Below, piece by piece: positions 1 through 9,200 of a stretch of DNA of 64,000 nt. The translations under genes were made by a program, and so were the position numbers. The notes under the pieces were generated by a model that was given only the letters and a program-made list of their open reading frames with translations, searched no databases and was not told where the DNA came from. This stretch comes from Maribacter polysiphoniae (GTDB lineage: Bacteria; Bacteroidota; Bacteroidia; Flavobacteriales; Flavobacteriaceae). How positions within the stretch are numbered: the stretch's first letter is position 1; every line of letters starts with the position of its first letter. The DNA lies in assembly GCF_003148665.1 (NCBI RefSeq), contig NZ_QGGQ01000002.1:655071-719070 (forward strand). Reading direction: 5' to 3'.

Positions 1-1724
1 TTACCACATTGGGCGATGAGGTATGTGCGGATATTGAAGTCACCCCCATTTCACTTTTGGTGAGTGACCCTAAAGCAACTGTAACCGATACCTGTGAAAA
101 TGAAGATCTTTCCGTATCCTTAAGTACTATTTTTGACCCCTCTTTAAATCCTGCCAATGGCACTTACGATGTAGCTTATTCGATAACCCCACCAAGTGGT
201 ACCAAAACCACATATCAAGCCAGTGCCGTATCATTCAATTCAGGAAATGCAAATTTCACCATACCTGCTTCCCAAATTTCAGAAACAGGAGAGCATACTT
301 TTAGTTTTGAAGTAGATAACGGTTTTCCCTTGGATTGTGAACTAACGGATACGGCAATGATCACCCCCATACCCGAAGCCATTGATTTGAATCTCTTGGT
401 CGACAACTCTTGCGACGCCACCAGTATAGATGTAGTGGTCAGCGCCCCAACATTAGCTGATGGCACATATATGGTCACATATGAGGTAGTTTCACAGGAA
501 ACCAATGCCGTACTTATAAACAACTCGATCAACTTTAACGGGGGTACCGCTGACTACGAAATAGATGTTGCTACCCTGGAACAGGGCAATTACACAGTCA
601 CGGTAAAAAGCTCCCAAAACGACACCACTCCCTGTAGAACCGAATTTGATTTTGAGGTAAGCGAGAATTTTGCTGTCGAAGGTATTCCTGCAATGCCCGA
701 AGCCGAAGCCCAACAAACGTTTTGCCTAGCAGCCTTCACACCCGAATCACCCACCTTGCAGGATATCGTAGTAAGCGCCAACGGTGAAATCTTATTCTAT
801 GAAACCGCAACGGACATGGATATACTGCCATTGGATACCGAACTCGTAGATGGTGAGGACTATTTTATATCGAACATAGACCCCAACAACAATTGCGAAG
901 GTTCCGATAGAATCCAGGTTACAATTACCCTTTCTGACCCTGAAAAGCCCACACTACTCAATGCGAACCCTACCTTTTGTGGTTCGGAGAATCCAACGGT
1001 AACCGATTTGAACACCAGCCTAACCAGTAATGGTGAAATAGTGTGGTATGAATCAGCTTCTGACGGAACCGCCCTAGAAGACAATACATCCCTAATAGAC
1101 GGGAAGAGTTATTATGCCGCAACGGAAATCAACGGACAATGCCAAAGTTCCGGGCGTATCGAAATTATCCCTACGGTATATGCATTGGAACCGGCTTCAT
1201 TGGAATTCTCTACACTGGCCCTTTGTGGATTGGATAATCCTACCATAGAAAACTTACGGGATGCCGAAAGCAATAATGCCTATGATGTGCTTTGGTACGA
1301 CACGGCCGAAAACGGCACTCCCTTGGATGAAAGTGAATTATTGATTACCGGAACCGTCTATTATGCGGAAAGCTACAACCCCGATACGGGCTGTATGAAC
1401 CCAGATCGTATAGCCATAACTGTTGACCTTACCAACTGTAACCCGGAAGATTATGGATTTTTCATCCCTGACGGATTCTCCCCGAACGGCGATGGCAGAA
1501 ACGATACTTTTTTTATACCAAACATCGAAGTCATATTTCCTGAATTTACCCTTGAGATCATAAATCGCTATGGCGCGACCTTATTCAAGGGAGACCGGAA
1601 TAATCCTGCCTGGAATGGTAAAAACGGAAACAGCACAGCCCCAAACGGCGTGTACTTCTACATTATTGATTATAACAAAGAAGGTCATAACCCCGTACAG
1701 GGCAGATTATACCTCAACCGCTAA
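1..1724 (+). CDS. T9SS type B cell-surface adhesin, 3' part (gliding motility-associated C-terminal domain)
   Basis: This gene is cut by the left edge: the frame is open back to base 3, and the first possible start (TTG at 9) is internal. About 574 residues are visible. They are Thr/Ser/Asp/Asn-rich beta-sandwich modules, including three related Ig-like repeats marked by FYETA, WYESA and WYDTA followed by a YY/YF near the module end. The last about 90 residues are the type B sorting domain (DGFSPNGDGRND, INRYG, WNGK, GVYFYIIDY). This domain sends proteins through the type IX secretion system to the cell surface, where they act as adhesins or structural surface proteins. The stop lies 3 nt before the porP/sprF-like gene, so the two are almost certainly co-transcribed. 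Ligand unknown. The family call is secure; the N-terminus is unseen. Confidence 0.9.
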   Translation, partial: TTLGDEVCADIEVTPISLLVSDPKATVTDTCENEDLSVSLSTIFDPSLNPANGTYDVAYSITPPSGTKTTYQASAVSFNSGNANFTIPASQISETGEHTFSFEVDNGFPLDCELTDTAMITPIPEAIDLNLLVDNSCDATSIDVVVSAPTLADGTYMVTYEVVSQETNAVLINNSINFNGGTADYEIDVATLEQGNYTVTVKSSQNDTTPCRTEFDFEVSENFAVEGIPAMPEAEAQQTFCLAAFTPESPTLQDIVVSANGEILFYETATDMDILPLDTELVDGEDYFISNIDPNNNCEGSDRIQVTITLSDPEKPTLLNANPTFCGSENPTVTDLNTSLTSNGEIVWYESASDGTALEDNTSLIDGKSYYAATEINGQCQSSGRIEIIPTVYALEPASLEFSTLALCGLDNPTIENLRDAESNNAYDVLWYDTAENGTPLDESELLITGTVYYAESYNPDTGCMNPDRIAITVDLTNCNPEDYGFFIPDGFSPNGDGRNDTFFIPNIEVIFPEFTLEIINRYGATLFKGDRNNPAWNGKNGNSTAPNGVYFYIIDYNKEGHNPVQGRLYLNR

Positions 1725-1727
1725 ACC

Positions 1728-2666
1728 ATGAAAGAAATAAAACAATATTTTATTTTCCTGATGCTGGTGTGTGCTGCGGCCCATGGGCAACAAGACCCTC
1801 AATATACACAGTACATGTATAACATGAGCGTTGTAAACCCCGCCTACACCACCAATGAACCGGGTATGCTTAATTTTGGGGCACTCTATCGCTCACAATG
1901 GAAAAATGCTGTGGGCAGTCCAAAAACGTTTACCTTTTTCGCACATGCCCCCATGAGCGATAAAGTGGAGATGGGACTCTCATTCATAACCGACGATATT
2001 GGCGATGGTGCGCTCAAGGAAAACAACATCTATGCTGATTTTGCCTATATCCTGAAGTTGGATGAAAAGAGTAACCTGTCCTTAGGACTAAAAGGAGGCA
2101 TTACCACTTTCGAGACCAATTTTAACGGCTTTATGCTTCCCGAATTTCAGGACGACCCTGCTTTTAACGAAAACCTGAACAACACTTTTCCGAATGTAGG
2201 TGTAGGTGCCTTTTACCATCGGCAGCATTTTTATGCCGGGATTTCCGCTCCCAACTTATTGACATCAAAACATCTGGAAAACAAAGACGGCATCAATCGC
2301 ATCGGTTCTGAAAAAATACATCTTTTTATGACCTCCGGTTATGTTTACGAATTGAACCCAGACCTTAAATTAAAACCTTCGGTACTGGCAAAAATGGTTC
2401 AGGGCGCCCCATTGACTTTCGATGTATCACTTAACGCCCTCTTTCTAAATCGCTTTGAGGGTGGATTATCGTATCGTTTGGAGGATTCGGTAAGTGCCAT
2501 GTTCAATATTGCGGCCACACCGGCCCTGCGCATTGGCTATGCATATGATTATACCTTATCAAACCTAAGTACCTATAGCTCCGGCTCCCACGAAATATTC
2601 ATTCTTTTTAATCTCGATGTACTGGGCCTAGGCAAAGGATACGACAAATCACCAAGATTCTACTAA
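1728..2666 (+). CDS. PorP/SprF family type IX secretion outer-membrane protein
   Basis: 312 residues. A signal peptide (ending near AAAHGQ) is followed by the family hallmark DPQYTQYMYN and a VVNPAYT segment, then alternating amphipathic strands of an outer-membrane beta barrel. PorP/SprF proteins work with T9SS and are typically encoded beside a type B-sorted adhesin, as here; SprF of Flavobacterium johnsoniae is needed to secrete or attach SprB. The gene starts 3 nt after the adhesin stop and ends 2 nt before the OmpA gene, which indicates one operon. It is probably the dedicated partner of the upstream adhesin (inference from context). A second paralogue lies at 60244-61236 (-). Confidence 0.93.
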   Translation: MKEIKQYFIFLMLVCAAAHGQQDPQYTQYMYNMSVVNPAYTTNEPGMLNFGALYRSQWKNAVGSPKTFTFFAHAPMSDKVEMGLSFITDDIGDGALKENNIYADFAYILKLDEKSNLSLGLKGGITTFETNFNGFMLPEFQDDPAFNENLNNTFPNVGVGAFYHRQHFYAGISAPNLLTSKHLENKDGINRIGSEKIHLFMTSGYVYELNPDLKLKPSVLAKMVQGAPLTFDVSLNALFLNRFEGGLSYRLEDSVSAMFNIAATPALRIGYAYDYTLSNLSTYSSGSHEIFILFNLDVLGLGKGYDKSPRFY

Positions 2667-2668
2667 AC

Positions 2669-4813
2669 ATGAAAAAAATACTATTCATACTGTTTACGCT
2701 GGGTCTTATGGTTCAAACCTTTGGCCAACAAGAACTCAAACGGGCAGACACCTATTTTGAACGCGCTTACTATAGTGATGCCATCCCCCTTTATGAGCAA
2801 CTGCTACCCCGCAATAAGAGCTCAAAACTTATAAAGAACCTGGCCGATTGTTATTATCATACCTTCAATATGAAGGCCGCCGCCCGTTGGTACGGGTATC
2901 TGGTTTCCAATTATGGTGAAAGCGTTGACGAGGACTATCGTTTTAAACTCAACCAATCCTTAAAAGCCATAGGCGAATACGAAAATGCCCAAAAAGCACT
3001 TATCGATTTCTATTCCGAACAAGACCAGGACGATAAGGTATCACAGCTTACAAAAGATTTCACCTACATTGAAAATGTACGTGCCATTGGAGATCGCTTT
3101 AAAATTGAAAACCTGAACATCAACACGGCTACCTCTGAATTCGGTGCGGCGCGGATAGATTCCAATTTGGTATATAGTGCTTCGCGGAAACATGCCCTTG
3201 CCTTACCTAAGCTATACCGATGGAACAACGAAAACTACCTCGATATCTATTCCCATCCCATCGACAAAATCAACCTGGGAGATAGTTTGAGCACTTCGTT
3301 AAGCAACAACATCAATTCTAAAATGCACGAAGGCACCTTTGCCATCACCAAGGATAGAAAAACAATTTATTTCACCAGAAACAGCAAAAAAAAGACCGAG
3401 GACGACAAAATCAGCAACCTAAAGATCTACCGTGCCGAATATATTGATGGTGCTTGGAAAAATATCATAGCCCTCCCCTTCAACAGCGATGATTTTTCTA
3501 CGGAACACCCTGCTTTGAGCCCGGATGAAACCAAACTCTATTTTTCATCGGACCGTGAAGGTGGTTTCGGATCGTTCGACCTCTATGTGGTAAACATCCA
3601 AAAGGATGGTTTCTTTGGCAATCCGATCAATTTAGGAAAGGAAATCAATACCGATAAGAAAGAGCAGTTTCCGTTTGTGGACAAAGAAGGCAACCTCTAT
3701 TTTGCCTCTAATGGGCATCCCGGTTTCGGACTATTGGATGTTTTTGTTTCGAAAAAGGAAAATGGAAATTTTACAAAACCAGACAATCTCGGACTCCCCG
3801 TGAATAGTGGTTATGACGATTTCTCCCTGTCTTTGGATCCCGATTCGATCACAGGCTACTTTTCTTCAAACCGACCCGGAGGAAAAGGGAGCGACGACAT
3901 CTATTCCTTCGCAGAAACAAAACCACTGGTCATAGAAGATTGTAAACAGTTTATTGCCGGAGTCCTAACGGACAAAACCACCAAACTACCTTTACCCGAT
4001 GCCAATATTGAGCTTGTTGATGCGAACGGAAACCGTATCGAAAAGATCACAACCTCAAAGGATGCTTCATTTAAGTTTCAGATCTCCTGCTCCAGCGAAT
4101 ATCGTATAAAGGCTCACAAAGATGGGTATGAAGACAATTCAAGAAACATCGTTGCAGACATCGAAAGAAATGACGTAAAAGACGGTTCCCTTACGCTATA
4201 CTCCATTGAGGAACGGGAAGCCCAAAAAACAAAAGCGCTATTAGCCAAGAAAGAAGCTGCGGAAAAAGCAGCCTTGGCCGAGATTAAAAGACAAAAAGAA
4301 CAGGCAAAAATCGCAGCATTGGAACGCCTTCAAAAAGAGCAGGAAATAGCCCACCAACAAAAGGCCGAACAAGAAAAAGAAAAACGGGAGCGCCTCACAA
4401 AAATCGATGCGATCATTGCAAAGGAAGATGCCATTGTCAAAGAAAAAGATCTCATCATCATTAAAACCGAGGAAATCCATTTTGATTATAGTCTATGGTA
4501 TTTAAGACGGGAAGCCCGTGAACGGTTGGCCAAGGTCATTGACATCATGAAACAAAACCCCGGTATGGTCATCGAAATCGGCACCCATACCGATATTCGT
4601 GGCAATGCGGAATACAACCGTAACCTCTCCCAAAAACGTGCCGATTCGGCCAAGGAATTTATGGTCAAAAACGGTATTTCCCCAGAACGGGTCATTGCCA
4701 AAGGTTATGGCGAATCACAACCCATTGTCGAATGTGAGACCGTAGAGAGTTGTACCGAGGAAGACCATGAGTGGAACAGAAGATGTGAGCTCATCGTTGT
4801 AAAATGGGAGTGA
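2669..4813 (+). CDS. OmpA family protein with TPR, PD40 repeats, carboxypeptidase-regulatory-like domain and coiled coil
   Basis: 714 residues with a signal peptide. In order: TPR-like helices (about 25-130), PD40/WD40-like propeller repeats (about 150-425; motifs such as LYFSSDREGG and GYFSSNRPGG), a carboxypeptidase-regulatory-like beta fold (about 430-510), a long Lys/Glu/Ala-rich charged helix (about 513-595), and a C-terminal OmpA peptidoglycan-binding domain. That last domain keeps the HTD (Asp642), NxxLSQKRA and NRR signatures. Proteins of this build (PorE-like) tie T9SS components to peptidoglycan. It is the third gene of the adhesin-PorP-OmpA operon and is followed by a strong terminator. 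The charged helix is missing from the paralogue at 58196-60124. Confidence 0.92.
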   Translation: MKKILFILFTLGLMVQTFGQQELKRADTYFERAYYSDAIPLYEQLLPRNKSSKLIKNLADCYYHTFNMKAAARWYGYLVSNYGESVDEDYRFKLNQSLKAIGEYENAQKALIDFYSEQDQDDKVSQLTKDFTYIENVRAIGDRFKIENLNINTATSEFGAARIDSNLVYSASRKHALALPKLYRWNNENYLDIYSHPIDKINLGDSLSTSLSNNINSKMHEGTFAITKDRKTIYFTRNSKKKTEDDKISNLKIYRAEYIDGAWKNIIALPFNSDDFSTEHPALSPDETKLYFSSDREGGFGSFDLYVVNIQKDGFFGNPINLGKEINTDKKEQFPFVDKEGNLYFASNGHPGFGLLDVFVSKKENGNFTKPDNLGLPVNSGYDDFSLSLDPDSITGYFSSNRPGGKGSDDIYSFAETKPLVIEDCKQFIAGVLTDKTTKLPLPDANIELVDANGNRIEKITTSKDASFKFQISCSSEYRIKAHKDGYEDNSRNIVADIERNDVKDGSLTLYSIEEREAQKTKALLAKKEAAEKAALAEIKRQKEQAKIAALERLQKEQEIAHQQKAEQEKEKRERLTKIDAIIAKEDAIVKEKDLIIIKTEEIHFDYSLWYLRREARERLAKVIDIMKQNPGMVIEIGTHTDIRGNAEYNRNLSQKRADSAKEFMVKNGISPERVIAKGYGESQPIVECETVESCTEEDHEWNRRCELIVVKWE

Positions 4814-4866
4814 CCCTAACCAAGAATTGAACAATCAATAAAGAATTATATCTACCCCGGACTTTG

Positions 4867-4902
4867 CCCCAAACCAAACTTATGGTTTGGGGTTTTTTCT
4901 TT
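4867..4902 (+). terminator. Rho-independent terminator of the adhesin-porP-ompA operon
   Basis: A perfect 10-bp stem, CCCCAAACCA (4867-4876) with TGGTTTGGGG (4883-4892), has a 6-nt loop and is followed at once by TTTTTT. It begins 53 nt after the ompA stop. Confidence 0.9.
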
Positions 4903-4945
4903 TCTGCCGCTATTCTTTATATCTTCGTTAGCCAATACATACACT

Positions 4946-5257
4946 ATGAACCTATCCGATATTCCTTCCAAAGAAATTATGCCGGGCTACCACGGTAAAC
5001 TGATACATTCCAAAAATATGACCATGGCCTTTTGGGAAGTTGAAAAAGATGCTGAAGTTCCCGAACATTCCCATATGAACGAGCAGATCATGCATGTAAT
5101 GGAAGGTGAATTTGAATTTACCTTGAACGGTAACACCAAGGTATATGGCCCAGGGGATGTGGTCCTAATTGCCTCGAATGTTCCACATAGTGGCAAAGCC
5201 CTTACACCCTGTAAACTAATGGATGTATTTAGTCCAACAAGAGAAGAATACAAATAA
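4946..5257 (+). CDS. Small cupin-domain protein
   Basis: 103 residues: a single-domain cupin (small beta barrel). Metal-binding motif 1 is seen as PEHSHMNEQ with the trailing GEFEF strand; motif 2 as GPGDVVLIASNVPHSG. The HxH, Glu and later His are the usual metal ligands. The substrate cannot be told from sequence. The stop is 6 nt before the SDR gene, so the two probably form one transcript and may act on the same small molecule (inference). A weak -7-like element (TATCTTCG) lies at 4920-4927. No signal peptide; cytoplasmic. Confidence 0.85.
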   Translation: MNLSDIPSKEIMPGYHGKLIHSKNMTMAFWEVEKDAEVPEHSHMNEQIMHVMEGEFEFTLNGNTKVYGPGDVVLIASNVPHSGKALTPCKLMDVFSPTREEYK

Positions 5258-5263
5258 AGCGAT

Positions 5264-6049
5264 ATGAACATTTCACTCAAAGGTAAAAACGCATTGATTG
5301 GTGGTAGCAGTCGAGGCATTGGAAAGGCTATTGCCGAACAACTGGCCGAAAGTGGGGCCAGTGTTACCCTAATGTCTCGCAGTGAGGAAAAACTTCAAAA
5401 AATAATAGCCGACCTGCCTACCGACCAAGGTCAAAACCATGGGTATCTCGTGGTTGATTTTACAGACTTTCAAAGCTATAGCAAAACGATTTATTCCTTT
5501 TTCGAAAACAATCATGTGGATATCCTGATCAACAACACCCAAGGTCCTGAGGCCGGAGGTGCCCTAGAAAAGGATATTTCCGATTATCAAGAGGCCTTCG
5601 ATCTACTATTTAAAACAGTAGTCTACACCACCGAACTTGCCTTAAAACACATGAAGGCCAATACATGGGGCCGGATTATAAACGTAGCTTCGGTATCCGT
5701 AAAGGAACCATTGTCCTATTTGGCTCTTTCAAATACCATAAGGGCCGCTGTAGTTACCTGGGGCAAGTCATTGGCCAACGATGTAGGTCCGTTCCAAATT
5801 ACGGTGAACAGTATTCTTACCGGATATTTCAATACGGAACGAATTGAACAACTAAACGCAAAAAAAGCGGAACAGCTAGGTATTTCGGAGGATGACATTC
5901 TCGCCGATATGGAAGCCAAAGTACCGGTGAGGAGAATCGGGGACCCCAAGGAATACGGATATCTGGTCACCTTTCTAGCCTCTGACAACGCCGCCTATAT
6001 TACCGGCACCCAAATCCCAATAGACGGTGGATTACTAAAGTCACTTTGA
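5264..6049 (+). CDS. SDR family oxidoreductase, divergent active site
   Basis: 261 residues with a Rossmann fold. The NAD(P)-binding loop is GGSSRGIGKA near the N-terminus, NNTQGP corresponds to the NNAG region, and the C-terminus has TGTQIPIDGG as in FabG-like proteins. Counting from the catalytic-Ser position (NVAS), the expected Tyr and Lys of YxxxK fall on Ser and Arg (SNTIR in the stretch LALSNTIRAAV). This matches a recognised divergent SDR subfamily with an LSNxxR motif, so chemistry should not be assumed from FabG. Often labelled 3-oxoacyl-ACP reductase; the true substrate is unknown. Probable two-gene operon with the upstream cupin. Confidence 0.88.
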   Translation: MNISLKGKNALIGGSSRGIGKAIAEQLAESGASVTLMSRSEEKLQKIIADLPTDQGQNHGYLVVDFTDFQSYSKTIYSFFENNHVDILINNTQGPEAGGALEKDISDYQEAFDLLFKTVVYTTELALKHMKANTWGRIINVASVSVKEPLSYLALSNTIRAAVVTWGKSLANDVGPFQITVNSILTGYFNTERIEQLNAKKAEQLGISEDDILADMEAKVPVRRIGDPKEYGYLVTFLASDNAAYITGTQIPIDGGLLKSL

Positions 6050-6207
6050 CCTGTATGTTTTTGTAACCAGTGGGTTGCTGTGTTGAAAAACAGCTTAAGG
6101 AATATACATTACTTTGTTATGGCAACCTTTGACTCATTCAAAAAACCCAATCACTCATTCATTATTGTCGTTGGCATAGGTTTTGCACATCTTTGTTTAC
6201 TAATTTT

Positions 6208-9200
6208 ATGACTATGAAGCATCTCATTGTAATACTAACCGTAATCCTGTTTTCCCAAATGTCACATTCCCAAAAAAACGATGAATCGTATGAGGTGCTA
6301 TGGAAGAATGTAGCCCAATTTGAAAAGGAAGCCTTGACCAAGTCTGCCCTAGGAGTGGTACAAAAGATATCGAAGAAGGCAAAAAAAGAACATAATTCCA
6401 CTCAAATCGTCAAGTCGCTTCTTTATCGCTCTAAATATGCCATGACCGTGGAAGAGGATGCACAACTACAGGTCATCAATGACTTTAAGGCAGAAATCGC
6501 CCAAGCGAAATCGCCAACCAAAAATATATTGGAGGGTTATTTGGCCAATCTATATTGGAAATACTTTCAACAAAACCGCCACCAATTTTACAACAGAACC
6601 AAAACCGAGACAAAGATTGATTCGGTCGACTTCAGGACTTGGGACCTGACAACCCTCTTTGAGGAAATCAATATCCATTTTGAAAACGCATTGGCAGATC
6701 CTAAAACACTGCAACAAATCAAGGTCGGTTCCTTTACGGAAATCCTGAACAAACAAGAAGGTTCGGAGACCTTCCGCCCTACCCTTTACGATTTGCTCGC
6801 CCATACGGCGCTTCAGTTTTACAAAAGTGATGAAAACCATATAACGCGCCCCGCCGACAAATTCGAAATCAACGATCCGGAAACCCTATGTGAGGCCTAT
6901 CAATTCATTAATCACCACCTGATCACGACCGACGAAACCTCTTTACAGGTCAAGGCACTCAATGTATATCAGGAGTTGACACGGTTCCATTTTGACAAAC
7001 CACGGTTAGAAGCTTTGGTCATGGCCGATATCGATCGCATGGATTTCGTGTACCAGAACGCCACTTTCCCTAATAAGGAAACGTATTACGAGGAAACCTT
7101 GCAAAATTCTGCCGAACACCTAAAGCACCATAAGCTTTCCGCGCTTTACAACTATGAACTGGCCAAACTGTACAACATTCAGGGGCAAGCTTATCAGTCT
7201 AACACCAACAAGGAAAACCGTTGGAAACAGAAAGAAGCACTGAGCTTATGTGATAAGGTTATAGCCGAGTTTCCCAAAAGTATGGGAGCCGAAAAATGTA
7301 AGGCACTACGGTTACAGATTCTAGCCCCAAGCCTTTCCATTATAACGGAAAGCCATATTCCGGTGAACCTGCCTTCAAAACTATTGGTAAACTATAAAAA
7401 CCTAACGGAATTACAACTGACCGCCTATGTGGTCAACAACGACCAGATCAAGGAACTAAACAATCTTTATCCGCAAAAAAAGCAATTCGACTTTATTCAA
7501 AAACTGAAACCGGCAAAAACCTGGTCGGCTCCGTTGAAAAATGAAAAAGACTACCAACAGCACAGCATAGAGGTGTTGCTTCCTCCGTTGGAAAACGGAC
7601 AATACATCATCTTAGCTTCCCCAGAAAAGAAAAGCGACAAAAATTTTGCCTTCAGTCAAGTTCAAGTGACCAATATGGCCTTGACAGAAATCAGAAGCAA
7701 CTCGGAACAGCGCTACCAAGTAATTGACAGAACTACGGGTAAACCGATTTCAAACGCAAAATTGACGTTTACCTATCTTAGAAATTACAACAAACCCTAT
7801 CGCACCAGGACAGAGCACACCGATGAAACGGGATTTGTAACCATACCCCTAACCGATGAAAACTGGAACGATGTAAATATAAAAGTGAACTATAATGGGG
7901 AAACCGCCTTCTTTGGGGAATATTATGTAAACCATAAACAAGTAGAACACAGAATCAACAATGTTCAGAACCGCATCTTTCTGTTTACCGACCGAAGCAT
8001 CTACAGACCGGGGCAACCGGTCTACTTTAAAGGGATCCTTATGGAAACTTTTGAGGAAAAATCAGAGGTTGTAGCCAACGAAACCGTAATTGTAGGTCTC
8101 CTTGACGTGAATGGCCAAAAAATATCGGACCTTGAGTTCACCACGAACGAATTCGGTTCTTTTAATGGGGAATTCATATTACCGAGCTCAGGCCTTACCG
8201 GGGAATTCCATATCGAAGCCAATACCTTCTCAAAAACGGCCCGGTACACCCAATATTTCTCCGTAGAGGAATACAAGCGCCCTAAATTCGAAACCTCGTT
8301 CAATCCGGTCGCTGAAAGCTACAAGGTAAACGATAGTATTACCGTAACCGGTGTCGCTACGGCGTATGCCGGAAGCAAAATTACCAATGCCAAAGTGAGC
8401 TACCGCGTAAAACGAGCCGTATATTTTCCTCGTTGGTTCTATTGGCACATGCCCTCGTACAACAATACTCCCCAGGAAATAGCCCATGGCGAAACAGTTA
8501 CGGATGCTTCGGGCAACTACGACATCACCTTTAAAGCCATTCCGGACAATAGTGTATCCAAAGAAAACCTGCCCACCTTCAATTATGAAATTACGGCCGA
8601 CGTTACCGACATCAACGGAGAGACCCATAGCACCACCACCTTTGTATCTGTAGGTTACCATTCGGTTGTTGCCCATATCAACGCACCGGAGCAATGGGAC
8701 AAGATCAAAAACGAAGATCGAATACACATTTCGACCACAAATCTAAACGGACAGCCCGTTCCTTCAAAAGGAACATTGAAAATGTACAAACTACAGGCTC
8801 CCAAGCAAGTTTTGCGAGACAGGCCATGGCCAGCGCCAGACTATAAAAACTGGAGCAAGGAAGAATACCGTACCTTGTTTCCGCATGAGGCTTACGACAA
8901 AGAGGACAAAGCCGTAAACTGGAACAAAGGCAAGCTGGTCTGGCAAACCGATTTTGATACTGAGAAATCCACACAGTTCAGTATCAAAAACCTTAAAAAC
9001 TATACATCGGGAAAATATATCATAGAACTCGAAACCAAGGATAAATTCGGCCAGCCTGTTCAAGAAAAGACAATAACAACGCTTATTGGCGAAAACGACA
9101 AACAACTGGCGGACAACCGCTTGTTCAATATCAAAACGGACAAAGAACGCTATAGCATTGGAGACAACGTAAAAGTGACGCTTTACTCCAATTCAGAAGA

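Noticed and set aside
8230..8727. 165-codon ORF on the minus strand
   Set aside because: It is antisense inside the A2M gene and shows no recognisable motif.
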